Shown here piece after piece: positions 29,240 through 37,130 of a stretch of DNA of 64,000 nucleotides. The notes under the pieces are model-generated. The model had not been told where the DNA came from, searched no databases, and saw only the letters and a list, made by a program, of their open reading frames with translations. The stretch comes from Parapedobacter luteus (GTDB lineage: Bacteria > Bacteroidota > Bacteroidia > Sphingobacteriales > Sphingobacteriaceae). Both the position numbers and the translations under genes were made by a program. The first letter of the stretch is position 1, and every line of letters starts with the position of its first letter. The stretch lies in NCBI RefSeq assembly GCF_900168055.1, contig NZ_FUYS01000013.1:40193-104192 (forward strand), in the 5' to 3' direction.

Positions 29240-30115
29240 ATGATTAAATCCATGACCGGCTATGGCTTAGGGGCCAGAGACAACCAAAAGGTAAAATATA
29301 CGGTTGAAATCAAATCCTTAAATTCAAAATTTCTGGAATTGATGTTACGATTGCCCAAGGCTTTTTCCGATAAAGAGCTTACGCTGCGAAGCGAGTGCTC
29401 ACGGCTTATCGAACGAGGCAAGGTCAACGTTGTCGTCAGCGTCGAATATGTCGACCAAACGGCGGCAGCCGCTACCATCAATTCAGCATTACTCAAAAAC
29501 TATTACCGGCAGTTGGAAACGGTCGCCAAAGAATTGGATGCCGATAGGAGCAACCTCTTTGAAGTTGCCCTCAACATGCCCGAGGTTATCAGTCACAACG
29601 AAGAGGAAGCCGATGAAGAGGAAGCTGCCCTGCTGATGGGCGCCTTTCAGGACGCTGTAGCCCAGCTTGATTTATTCCGTAGGGACGAGGGCGGCGTGCT
29701 CAAACAAGACCTGTCGTCCAGAACCTCCGAAATCCTACGGCTGCTGGGCGATATAGAACATGTAGAGACAGACCGTATTCCCCTCATCCGCGATCGCATA
29801 AGCCAGTACATGGACGACGCCGTCGGCAAGGAAAATGTAGATATGAACCGCTTTGAGCAAGAGCTTATTTTCTACATCGACAAATTGGACATCACAGAAG
29901 AGAAGGTACGGCTAAGGAGTCACTGCAATTATTTCCTCCAAGCCCTTGACGCAGCAGACGCAAACGGCAAAAAACTAGGTTTTATTTCGCAGGAGATGGG
30001 CCGCGAAATCAACACCCTCGGATCGAAAGCCAACCACGCCGGCATACAGCAGCTTGTCGTACGCATGAAGGAAGAGCTCGAAAAAATCAAGGAGCAACTG
30101 CTAAACGTACTGTGA
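29240..30115 (+). CDS. YicC-family endoribonuclease
   Basis: YicC/YloC family protein, recently assigned as an endoribonuclease in E. coli. The family-defining start MIKSMTGYGLG fixes the ATG at 29240. An N-terminal YicC domain (about 1-155, with EIKSLNSKFLELMLRLP) and a C-terminal DUF1732 (about 205-291, with GKKLGFISQEMGREINTLGS and KANHAGIQQLVV) are both complete. The yicC-gmk pairing is widely conserved; here the stop TGA overlaps an in-frame GTG and gmk begins 2 nt later. Confidence 0.93.
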   Translation: MIKSMTGYGLGARDNQKVKYTVEIKSLNSKFLELMLRLPKAFSDKELTLRSECSRLIERGKVNVVVSVEYVDQTAAAATINSALLKNYYRQLETVAKELDADRSNLFEVALNMPEVISHNEEEADEEEAALLMGAFQDAVAQLDLFRRDEGGVLKQDLSSRTSEILRLLGDIEHVETDRIPLIRDRISQYMDDAVGKENVDMNRFEQELIFYIDKLDITEEKVRLRSHCNYFLQALDAADANGKKLGFISQEMGREINTLGSKANHAGIQQLVVRMKEELEKIKEQLLNVL

Positions 30116-30117
30116 TC

Positions 30118-30696
30118 ATGGAAGGAAAGCTTATCATTTTCTCTGCGCCTTCCGGCGCCGGTAAGACCACCATTGTCAGGCACCTGCTGAGCAAGCATCC
30201 CGATAAGATTTGCTTCTCGATCTCTGCAAGCACGCGCACCCCGCGTGAAGGCGAGGTAGACGGCAAAGATTATTATTTTATATCCAAGGAGGAGTTTTTG
30301 CACCGCATAGCCAAAAAAGAATTCATCGAGTTCGAAGAAGTCTACTCCGGCACGTTTTACGGCACGCTCCGCTCTGAAGTAGAGCGGATATGGGCCTTGG
30401 GCAAACATGTCATCTTCGATATCGATGTCGAAGGAGGGCTGCACCTCAAGCGAAAATACGCCGACCGCGCAATGGCCATATTTGTGCAACCTCCGTCGCT
30501 GGACATCCTCGTGCAGCGCCTGCGCGGCCGGGGTACCGATAGTGAAGACAAACTGGCCGAACGTATCGTGAAGGCCGAAAAAGAGCTCAGGTATGCAGAC
30601 CGTTTCGATGTCGTCCTGCACAACGACGACCTCGACAAAGCTTGCACCGAGGCCGAACAGTTAGTATTGAACTTCCTACACCAGGACAAAAGTTAA
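30118..30696 (+). CDS. gmk: Guanylate kinase
   Basis: Phosphorylates GMP to GDP. The P-loop is SAPSGAGKTT (about 10-19) and the GMP-binding block is SISASTRTPREGEVDGKDYY; FDIDVEGGLHLK and QRLRGRGTDSEDKLAERI follow. The ATG at 30118 is chosen; GTG at 30112 overlapping the yicC stop is possible. The 192-residue length is normal. It stands in the yicC-gmk-nadD operon with 2 and 5 bp gaps. Confidence 0.96.
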   Translation: MEGKLIIFSAPSGAGKTTIVRHLLSKHPDKICFSISASTRTPREGEVDGKDYYFISKEEFLHRIAKKEFIEFEEVYSGTFYGTLRSEVERIWALGKHVIFDIDVEGGLHLKRKYADRAMAIFVQPPSLDILVQRLRGRGTDSEDKLAERIVKAEKELRYADRFDVVLHNDDLDKACTEAEQLVLNFLHQDKS

Positions 30697-30701
30697 TTAC
30701 C

Positions 30702-31280
30702 ATGCGTACCGTCGGTTTGTTTTTCGGATCATTTAATCCCATACATACCGGACACCTGATTATCGCCAGTTATATGGCGCATTATACCGATCTTGATGAG
30801 GTTTGGCTAGTGGTGTCGCCGCACAATCCGCTGAAGAAAAAAGACTCGCTCATCAATATGTACGATCGCCTGGAAATGGTCAATCTTGCCCTCGATCAGG
30901 CCGAGGGTATCCGCAGTAGCACCATTGAGTTTTCGTTGCCCCAGCCGTCTTACACCATTGACACGCTTGCCCACCTCCAGGAAAAATATCCCACGACAAC
31001 GTTCGTACTCATTATGGGGTCAGACAACCTCACCACCCTCCGCAAGTGGAAGAATTTTGAAGTAATCCTGCGCGACTATCACATTTTCGTGTACCCGAGA
31101 CCCAATTACCCCGCACCGCCGGAGTGGGAAAACCACCCTTCCATCACCATTACCGATACACCGTTGATGGAATTTTCTTCCACATTTATCCGCAACGCGG
31201 TCAAGCAAGGCAAGAGTATCCGCTATTTCGTACCCGACAACGTATTGAATTTTATCGAAAGCAAGAATCTATACCGATAA
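30702..31280 (+). CDS. nadD: Nicotinate-nucleotide adenylyltransferase
   Basis: Converts NaMN and ATP to deamido-NAD in NAD synthesis. The start at 30702 gives MRTVGLFFGSFNPIHTGH, with the GSFNPIHxGH nucleotidyltransferase signature at the very N-terminus; frame sequence further upstream is the end of gmk read in another frame. The second motif is FSSTFIRNAVKQGKSIRYFV, the ISSTxIR block. SPHNPLKKK and LIMGSDNL are also typical. Length 192. Confidence 0.95.
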   Translation: MRTVGLFFGSFNPIHTGHLIIASYMAHYTDLDEVWLVVSPHNPLKKKDSLINMYDRLEMVNLALDQAEGIRSSTIEFSLPQPSYTIDTLAHLQEKYPTTTFVLIMGSDNLTTLRKWKNFEVILRDYHIFVYPRPNYPAPPEWENHPSITITDTPLMEFSSTFIRNAVKQGKSIRYFVPDNVLNFIESKNLYR

Positions 31281-31348
31281 TCCCCTACCTGGCCGCAGGC
31301 GCTATCGCGGCAACGCGCGTCCATGACCACTGGCTGTTATAGCCCAGA

Positions 31349-32119
31349 TCACCTACCCATCCAGCCCCCGTCAACCGTAAGCACAGTTCCATGCACATAA
31401 TTGGATGCATCGGAAGCTAAAAACACCGCCGGCCCCTTGAAATCGTCGGGTTCCCCCCAACGCCCGGCCGGGATACGTTCCAAGATGGATCGGCTCCGGT
31501 CGGCATCGGCACGTAGCGCCTCCGTATTATCCGTGGAAATGTAGCCCGGCGCGATGGCATTCACGTTGACGCCTTTCGATGCCCATTCATTGGCAAAAGC
31601 TTTGGTGAGTTGCCCAATCGCGCCTTTAGAGGCCGCATAGCCCGGCACGTTGATACCGCCCTGAAAAGTGAGCAGCGATGCCGTAAAAACGATCTTGCCA
31701 CTCCCCCGTGCCACCATGTCCTTGCCAATTTCACGGGTAAGCACGAATTGCGAATTTTGGTTCACTTCGATGACTTTGTCCCAGTATTCATCAGGGTGCT
31801 CTGCAGCCGGCTTGCGGAGTATGGTTCCCGCATTGTTAAACAATATATCCACGCGGGGGTGCTCTGCCCGGATACGCTCAATGAAGGCATAAACGGACTT
31901 CCTGTCACCAAAGTCGGCCTGATAAGCATAAAACTTCCGGCCCATGGCCTCCACCGCTTTCGATACCGCACTCTCCTGCAATTCAAGCGATGCCGACACA
32001 CCGATGATGTCGGCTCCCGCCTCGGCGAGCGCCTCAGCGATTGCTTTGCCAATGCCACGTTTGCAACCGGTCACTATGGCGACCTTTCCTGTCAAATCAA
32101 ATCGATTGTTGTTTGCCAT
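31349..32119 (-). CDS. kduD: 2-deoxy-D-gluconate 3-dehydrogenase (KduD-type SDR)
   Basis: NAD(P)-dependent short-chain dehydrogenase that reduces 2,5-diketo-3-deoxygluconate in the breakdown of unsaturated uronates from pectin or similar polymers. The glycine motif is TGCKRGIGKA, followed by NNAG, the catalytic Ser in FTASLLTFQGG, and YAASKGAIG with Tyr and Lys. NEWASKGVNVNAIAPGYI and the C-terminal TVDGGWMGR are typical of KduD. It is the last gene of a leftward operon with a DUF4861 protein and kduI, which supports the KduD call over a general SDR. Confidence 0.88.
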   Translation of the reverse strand: MANNNRFDLTGKVAIVTGCKRGIGKAIAEALAEAGADIIGVSASLELQESAVSKAVEAMGRKFYAYQADFGDRKSVYAFIERIRAEHPRVDILFNNAGTILRKPAAEHPDEYWDKVIEVNQNSQFVLTREIGKDMVARGSGKIVFTASLLTFQGGINVPGYAASKGAIGQLTKAFANEWASKGVNVNAIAPGYISTDNTEALRADADRSRSILERIPAGRWGEPDDFKGPAVFLASDASNYVHGTVLTVDGGWMGR

Positions 32120-32126
32120 GTATATC

Positions 32127-33266
32127 CTAGTTTATATTCACCATTAAGGGCGAAGCCTGCCGCTTTTTGAATGCCTCCAAGTAGTCAAACCAATCACCAG
32201 CTGTCGCAAACCGTCCAGCTTTGTTCCAAGCTCCGCCGTTGTAGTAGGTGATGGTCCCTCCATCCGGTACCGTCAGCAAATTGAGGTACTGCGTAGGCGT
32301 GGTCTCCAGCCCATCAAAGCCGCCATTGTCCAATATCACACCTACGCCCGTGATGCCATGGTCTCCCTGTTCCGGCTCCCAGTAGCCGAAGATACCCCGA
32401 TGCTGCTCGCCGATGTGTGTCCCTTGGTCCGCTCGGCGGGCTACGCCAATCGCCACGGGCAATGCACCGCCGCCATCGACGGTATACGTCACCGCCACTT
32501 TGTTCAGCTGTGAGCCGGCGTCCAGGCTGTACACCTTGCTTACCGACACGGTTTTACCTGCCACCTGCCAAGGCTCATAGTCCAGCCTGAATGTGGTGCG
32601 CAACGGCCCATTGTCGAGCACTTCGTATGTCCGGTAGTGCTTAGAATACACAACATCCCCCTCAGCAAACGGCGCGATATCACCCGCACCCAAGGTCTGG
32701 CCCACCGAATAATAATCCATCCCCTCGCCATGGTCCGTATGATAGTCGCCATGGGCATACCACTTGTCTATGACGAGGTCGGTGGTCCGTTTTGACCACA
32801 AATCCAATCCTTGTGCATCATCAGGTCGTCCTTCCAGTGCTTTGCCATACATGCGAAATGCCACCACATCGTTCTCCCAAGCAAAGTCGTCATACCGTTC
32901 GGGCACGTAGCGGGCATAGGCCATCGGCCGCAGCGCTGTCGTCGGAGCATCGGCCTCAACGGCAAGCGTTATCGTCCCTGAAGCAGGGACGGATACCTGT
33001 AGGAGCACGTGTTGAGGCTCCTCTGCCCCCAGCATCTCCAGCTGGTAGGGCACTTCCATACCTGTTGCCGCGTCCACAACCCGAAACAAGCTGTCTACGC
33101 CAAAGGAAGTGCAAAACTCGCTGTAAGGCACGCTTACCAGCTCCTGGCGATCGGCATTCAACGGGCTACTCACCACCAAGGTATGCCCTCGCTCGCTGCC
33201 ACCGCATGCGGCAAATAGCATGCAAACACAAAGGACGCAGCCCGTCCAACTCATTTTTTTAATCAT
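32127..33266 (-). CDS. DUF4861-family lipoprotein
   Basis: A 379-residue lipoprotein (lipobox LFAACGG, Cys about 21) of the DUF4861 family. Its beta-rich body includes DAQGLDLWSKRTTDLVIDKW, YHTDHGEGMDYYSVGQTLG and GDWFDYLEAF near the end. The His/Asp/Glu-rich middle could be a catalytic site. The family often stands beside uronate or rhamnogalacturonan genes, and here it is 7 bp from kduD and 24 bp from kduI, so a role in releasing or processing unsaturated uronides is inferred. No enzymatic activity is proven by the sequence. Confidence 0.75.
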   Translation of the reverse strand: MIKKMSWTGCVLCVCMLFAACGGSERGHTLVVSSPLNADRQELVSVPYSEFCTSFGVDSLFRVVDAATGMEVPYQLEMLGAEEPQHVLLQVSVPASGTITLAVEADAPTTALRPMAYARYVPERYDDFAWENDVVAFRMYGKALEGRPDDAQGLDLWSKRTTDLVIDKWYAHGDYHTDHGEGMDYYSVGQTLGAGDIAPFAEGDVVYSKHYRTYEVLDNGPLRTTFRLDYEPWQVAGKTVSVSKVYSLDAGSQLNKVAVTYTVDGGGALPVAIGVARRADQGTHIGEQHRGIFGYWEPEQGDHGITGVGVILDNGGFDGLETTPTQYLNLLTVPDGGTITYYNGGAWNKAGRFATAGDWFDYLEAFKKRQASPLMVNIN

Positions 33267-33290
33267 TATCAGGTCTATCTGTATTAGTGG

Positions 33291-34133
33291 TTATTTCAGA
33301 TCGGCAATCGCACGCTTATCCATATCGTCATAGTCGAGGTTTTCACCCGCCATCCCCCAAATAAACGTATAGTTGCTCGTTCCTGCCCCCGCATGTATAG
33401 ACCACGGAGGCGAAATGACCGCCTGTTCATTATGCATCCAGATATGGCGGGTTTCATCCGGCTGCCCCATGAAATGGCTCACGGCCTGGCCTTCGGGCAC
33501 TTCAAAATAAAAATACACCTCCATACGGCGGTCATGCGTGTGGGCAGGCATGGTATTCCATACGCTCCCGGTCTTTAGTTCCGTCATTCCCATCTGCAAT
33601 TGGCAGGTTTCAATGACGCTATTGACCAACAGCTTGTTGATTGTCCGGTGATTCGCTGTCTCCAAGCTCCCCAGTTCTACGATTTCCGCTTCAGCCTTGG
33701 TCACCTTCTTGGTCGGAAAAGCTTGGTGTGCCGGCGCCGAGTTGAGATAAAATTTGGCCGGAGTGCTCGCATCGTTGCTGAAAAAAACAACTTCTTTGTT
33801 GCCCTTCCCGATGTACAATGCCTCCTTATATCCCAGCTCGTACAACTCGCCGTCCACAGTTACTTTACCAGCGCCTCCCACATTAATGACCCCCAGTTCG
33901 CGCCGTTCAAGGAAATAAGCTGCTTTTAAAGGATCGATGGTCTCGAGCGGGAGCGGCTTGCTTACCGGCTTGGCCCCTCCGGCAATATAGCGGTCGTAAT
34001 GTGAGTATACCAGTTGGACGGCGTCATCGGCAAACACCGTTTCAATTAAAAAATTAGCCCGCAGTGCCGCCGTATCCAACGCGTTGGCCTCATTAGGTCC
34101 TATCGCATAGCGGGATTCATAGTTTACGTTCAT
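33291..34133 (-). CDS. kduI: 5-dehydro-4-deoxy-D-glucuronate isomerase
   Basis: Isomerises 5-keto-4-deoxyuronate to 2,5-diketo-3-deoxygluconate, the step before KduD. A cupin metalloenzyme of 280 residues, the normal length. The metal-binding strand is [20 protein letters not shown], with the His/His/Glu ligands, and a later His is in [40 protein letters not shown] and [11 protein letters not shown] are family blocks. First gene of the operon kduI-DUF4861-kduD. Confidence 0.95.
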   Translation of the reverse strand: MNVNYESRYAIGPNEANALDTAALRANFLIETVFADDAVQLVYSHYDRYIAGGAKPVSKPLPLETIDPLKAAYFLERRELGVINVGGAGKVTVDGELYELGYKEALYIGKGNKEVVFFSNDASTPAKFYLNSAPAHQAFPTKKVTKAEAEIVELGSLETANHRTINKLLVNSVIETCQLQMGMTELKTGSVWNTMPAHTHDRRMEVYFYFEVPEGQAVSHFMGQPDETRHIWMHNEQAVISPPWSIHAGAGTSNYTFIWGMAGENLDYDDMDKRAIADLK

Positions 34134-34266
34134 AGTCTTTCGTTTTGGTATCCAAAAAGTATCATTGAATCTGCGCTAAGTTAAGCACATTATCACAACA
34201 ATGCAAACGTTTACGCTATCGGTAATCAAGGAATTAGCAAATCCATTTTCTGAAAGCTGGTAAACG

Positions 34267-34297
34267 AAAAAGCCCCGAAACGGGGAGAATCGGGGCT
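34267..34297 (-). terminator. Intrinsic terminator on the minus strand
   Basis: AGCCCCG and CGGGGCT (34271-34277 and 34291-34297) form a GC-rich stem followed on the minus strand by TTTT. Inside, CCCCG/CGGGG can form an alternative shorter hairpin. It closes either the HAD-gene transcript or the small RNA proposed just upstream. Confidence 0.75.
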
Positions 34298-34342
34298 ATT
34301 AACTAACCAATTATAAACCTAAATTATGAAAAGACAAATTTT
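34267..34342 (-). ncRNA. Candidate small RNA, about 75 nt
   Basis: A TAnnTTTG element (TATCTTTG, minus strand 34356-34349) sits about 60 bp after the HAD stop codon, and a strong terminator follows about 50 nt downstream of the expected start. TTG at 34374-34372 gives a 15-bp spacer, a little short. The body is AT-rich and unstructured apart from the terminator. No gene follows in that direction within 130 bp, so a stand-alone small transcript is the simplest reading. Alternatively the element is fortuitous. Confidence 0.4.
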
Positions 34343-34413
34343 ATGCAGCAAAGATACGAAGCATACGTTTCCAAAAAATAACCAATTTGTTAAGAATTGT
34401 TAAAGCAACCCCA

Positions 34414-35067
34414 TCAACCCGCTAATTTGCGTTCCACCCATGCCGAAAAGTCACCAACCGAATAAAATATTCCGTCGGGATTCATCGCCTTCAGCGCCTC
34501 CGCATCGGTGGTATCCGCCCATGCCGCAGCGATGACGGGCACCCCCGCTTCCCTCGAAGCGGAGATATCGCTTGGCGCATCCCCCACATAAATCACCGTT
34601 TCCCTGTCTTTTACCGCAAGCGCCTCCAAGACCCGTTTTATTCCCCTGACTTTCACGGGCCCTTCAGGCGAACCTGTTTCAATGACGTCAAAATACGAGT
34701 TCAGCCCGAAATATTCCAATGAAATCCGCGTACTTATCGGCCCTTTACCCGTCACCAGCGCCAGCGCCACGTGTTGCCGCTTAAGCATATCCAGCAATGC
34801 GGGTATCCCTTCAAACGCGGTGGGGCACATCGTATGGAATTCCTCATAATACCTCAAATAACGCTCAACTCCCTGCTCGAAATGGTCGGGTGCCAACGCC
34901 ATGATCGTACCCTCTTCCGAAGGCCCGAACGTGGCGATGATTTCGCTGTCCGAAAATACGCGGTTAGCCAGCGGTTCTACGGAGGCCCGGAACGCCCTGA
35001 TGCACAAGGGCAGCGTGTTGGCCAACGTCCCGTCTAAATCAAAAATAACTGTGCTAAGTTGTTCCAT
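34414..35067 (-). CDS. HAD-superfamily phosphatase, phosphoglycolate-phosphatase-like
   Basis: A 217-residue haloacid dehalogenase-type phosphatase. Motif I is VIFDLDGTLANT (nucleophile Asp), motif II ALVTGKG, motif III Lys in GPVKVRG, and motif IV YVGDAPSDISASREAGV. The start at 35067 puts motif I at the usual distance. An ATG at 35115 overlapping the Nudix stop (TGATG) is also possible and would add 16 residues. The gene is coupled to the Nudix gene upstream, so both may clean up damaged or excess phosphorylated metabolites. Confidence 0.88.
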   Translation of the reverse strand: MEQLSTVIFDLDGTLANTLPLCIRAFRASVEPLANRVFSDSEIIATFGPSEEGTIMALAPDHFEQGVERYLRYYEEFHTMCPTAFEGIPALLDMLKRQHVALALVTGKGPISTRISLEYFGLNSYFDVIETGSPEGPVKVRGIKRVLEALAVKDRETVIYVGDAPSDISASREAGVPVIAAAWADTTDAEALKAMNPDGIFYSVGDFSAWVERKLAG

Positions 35068-35114
35068 GGGAGTGAATATAACATTTATTGGATGACTGGT
35101 GCATAATGCCCTCA

Positions 35115-35501
35115 TCAAATAGCGGCGTGCACCACCTCATCCACAACTGGCCGATCAGCCGCCGCCCAATCAAAATTTCGCAGCTCGCTCCTCGCCACCC
35201 ACAAGGCCTGCTTATGCTCTTTCAGCTTTAACTCGCCACCGAGCAGACGGCAAACAAAAGGATATAACCTGATGGAAAACTCCGGATAATGATGCGTCAC
35301 TGGATTTAACGCCTTCCATACCGCTACATCCAGGTTCAGCTCTTCCTTGATCTCCCGGACGATACACGCTTCAGTTGTTTCGTTGTTCTCCACCTTCCCT
35401 CCCGGAAACTCCCATTTCAAGGGCAACCTCATCGCCTCCGACCGTTGGCAGATCAAGAGCTGTTGGCCGTTTTGAATGATTGCGCAGGTGACCTCCAACA
35501 T
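35115..35501 (-). CDS. Nudix hydrolase, MutT-like 8-oxo-dGTP diphosphatase
   Basis: A 128-residue Nudix protein. The Nudix box is intact: GGKVENNETTEACIVREIKE continuing EEL, matching GX5EX7REUXEEXGU-type spacing. The N-terminus LEVTCAIIQNGQQLLICQRS and the stretch KWEFPGG before the box resemble MutT/CTP pyrophosphohydrolase NudG, so oxidised or modified nucleoside triphosphates are the likely substrates. It overlaps or abuts the HAD gene. Confidence 0.88.
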   Translation of the reverse strand: MLEVTCAIIQNGQQLLICQRSEAMRLPLKWEFPGGKVENNETTEACIVREIKEELNLDVAVWKALNPVTHHYPEFSIRLYPFVCRLLGGELKLKEHKQALWVARSELRNFDWAAADRPVVDEVVHAAI

Positions 35502-35538
35502 ATTCGAATCGTTTATTACGTAACGGGCTGTTTCTCAA

Positions 35539-37110
35539 TCATTCGTTCTTGATTTCAAACCGCCGGATATTGACTTGTTCGCCGCCGTTTCCGCGCGCCG
35601 CGATGCCCACCCTAAATCCCATCCCCCAGGGCACAAGCGGCGCGGCGTCATAGCCTTCCAAGGCTGTTTTCCACGCGCCATGCTCACCCTCTTTCCACGA
35701 AAACGTCACGACATGGCCATCGGCCACGGCCATCCTCAAGGCAATGGTCTCCTCCGTTCCAGCGAGGTCCAGCTCCTGCAGGTGCTGTATATCATCTTTC
35801 TTGATTCGCCACACCTTCACTTTTTTACCAAACACCCCCACGCCTATACCGGCAATGGGCGCGCCAAACCGATTATCCGCGCCGCCAATCATCGCTATGG
35901 AAGCGCCCGCTTGCTCATTGGTTGTGCGCGGCACCACGTCTGCCGTCACTTCATAATCAATGGAAGTGATGGGCTGTACCAGCAGGGAACCGATGCCATC
36001 GTTCGCCGCGGAAGCCGTCAAGAAGATCCCCTCGTCACCCACTCGGTATTCCGCGGGCTGGTTTACGCGCCATCGCCATACCGGACTCATGGTCCGAAAA
36101 TCATCGGTATAGTTTATTGACTCGGCATCCCGGTCGTAGGCGGCATCATTGGCAAACACCGGCCAGCCATCGGCTGTCCAGTTGATCTTTTCCAAAACCC
36201 CTTCCCTGCCCACGTATACACTTCCGGCCTGGTTATAAGCATGGTAGAGGTAGTAGAAATCATTCCCATGTGCTACCACCGTCCCGTGCCCCGCACATTT
36301 CCAATGCTCGTTATCTACCAATACCGGGTTATGTTCATACTTCTCCCACGGTCCCAGTAGGTGCTTAGCCCGGGCCACACCGGTTTTATAATTACACGTC
36401 ACTTCGCAGCATGCCCCTGCCGAATAGGTCGCGTAGTAATAATCATTGTGCCTAAATACACTTATCCCCTCTACAAGCCTGCCTTCCCATTCGCTATCGT
36501 TTGCAAACAGCTGATGAGGTTCACCGCGCAGTTCGGTTCGCTCCGGATTGATTTCCTGTGCCCACATCGGAGTAGGTTGGCCTTTGCTGTTGCCGTCCTC
36601 TTTCCACAGCAAATAGATTTTGCCGTCTTCGTCCTTTACCTCGTAGGCATCGATAGAACCCAGCTCCTGGCTCACCAACGGCCCGTGATCCGTGTAAGGC
36701 CCTTCCGGGGCCGGAGCGCTGGCCACGGCCACGGCGAGGCGCCCGGTCGATTTATCTCGGGCCGTATAATACAGGTACACCTTGCCCTGTTCCTCGTCAT
36801 AAGCCAATTCAGGCGCCCAAAAATTGTTCCTTGCCCACAGGGGAAGGTCAGCAAACGCATAGGAGACCTGCTCCCAATTGATCAAATCTGTAGATTTATA
36901 AATCGGAAACAACGGCGCCCATTCGTTGGATGTGGCGGACGCCCAGTACGTATCGCCGATCTTAATGACCGTCGGGTCGGGGTGGTCGCCGGGCAAAACC
37001 GGGTTTACAATGGCCAGTCCAGCGGGCTGCCTATCGGCAGGCCGATTGCCGGTACAGCTGTACACGATTGGCAACAATATCGCCAGGCATATCCGTACGG
37101 TGTTTTTCAT
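35539..37110 (-). CDS. GH43-family glycoside hydrolase lipoprotein
   Basis: A 523-residue exported enzyme of family 43 (arabinan, xylan or galactan side-chain cleavage). The start at 37110 gives a lipobox at IVYSCTG; an in-frame ATG at 37167 lies inside the upstream peptidase gene. The five-bladed propeller carries the base Asp in GDHPDPTVIK, the pKa-setting Asp in SIDAYEVKDEDG and the acid Glu in VEGISVFRHNDYYYATYS. After about residue 340 a beta-sandwich follows (IDYEVTADVV, VGIAARGNGGE), as in two-domain GH43 enzymes. Substrate is not decided. Confidence 0.88.
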   Translation of the reverse strand: MKNTVRICLAILLPIVYSCTGNRPADRQPAGLAIVNPVLPGDHPDPTVIKIGDTYWASATSNEWAPLFPIYKSTDLINWEQVSYAFADLPLWARNNFWAPELAYDEEQGKVYLYYTARDKSTGRLAVAVASAPAPEGPYTDHGPLVSQELGSIDAYEVKDEDGKIYLLWKEDGNSKGQPTPMWAQEINPERTELRGEPHQLFANDSEWEGRLVEGISVFRHNDYYYATYSAGACCEVTCNYKTGVARAKHLLGPWEKYEHNPVLVDNEHWKCAGHGTVVAHGNDFYYLYHAYNQAGSVYVGREGVLEKINWTADGWPVFANDAAYDRDAESINYTDDFRTMSPVWRWRVNQPAEYRVGDEGIFLTASAANDGIGSLLVQPITSIDYEVTADVVPRTTNEQAGASIAMIGGADNRFGAPIAGIGVGVFGKKVKVWRIKKDDIQHLQELDLAGTEETIALRMAVADGHVVTFSWKEGEHGAWKTALEGYDAAPLVPWGMGFRVGIAARGNGGEQVNIRRFEIKNE

Positions 37111-37130
37111 CGCTTCAACGTTTACTGTGC

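Noticed and set aside
34326..34403. 25-codon plus-strand frame starting MKRQILCSKDTKHTF
   Set aside because: No downstream gene, and its sequence is better explained by the minus-strand promoter and terminator. It could be a leader relic but there is no support for translation.
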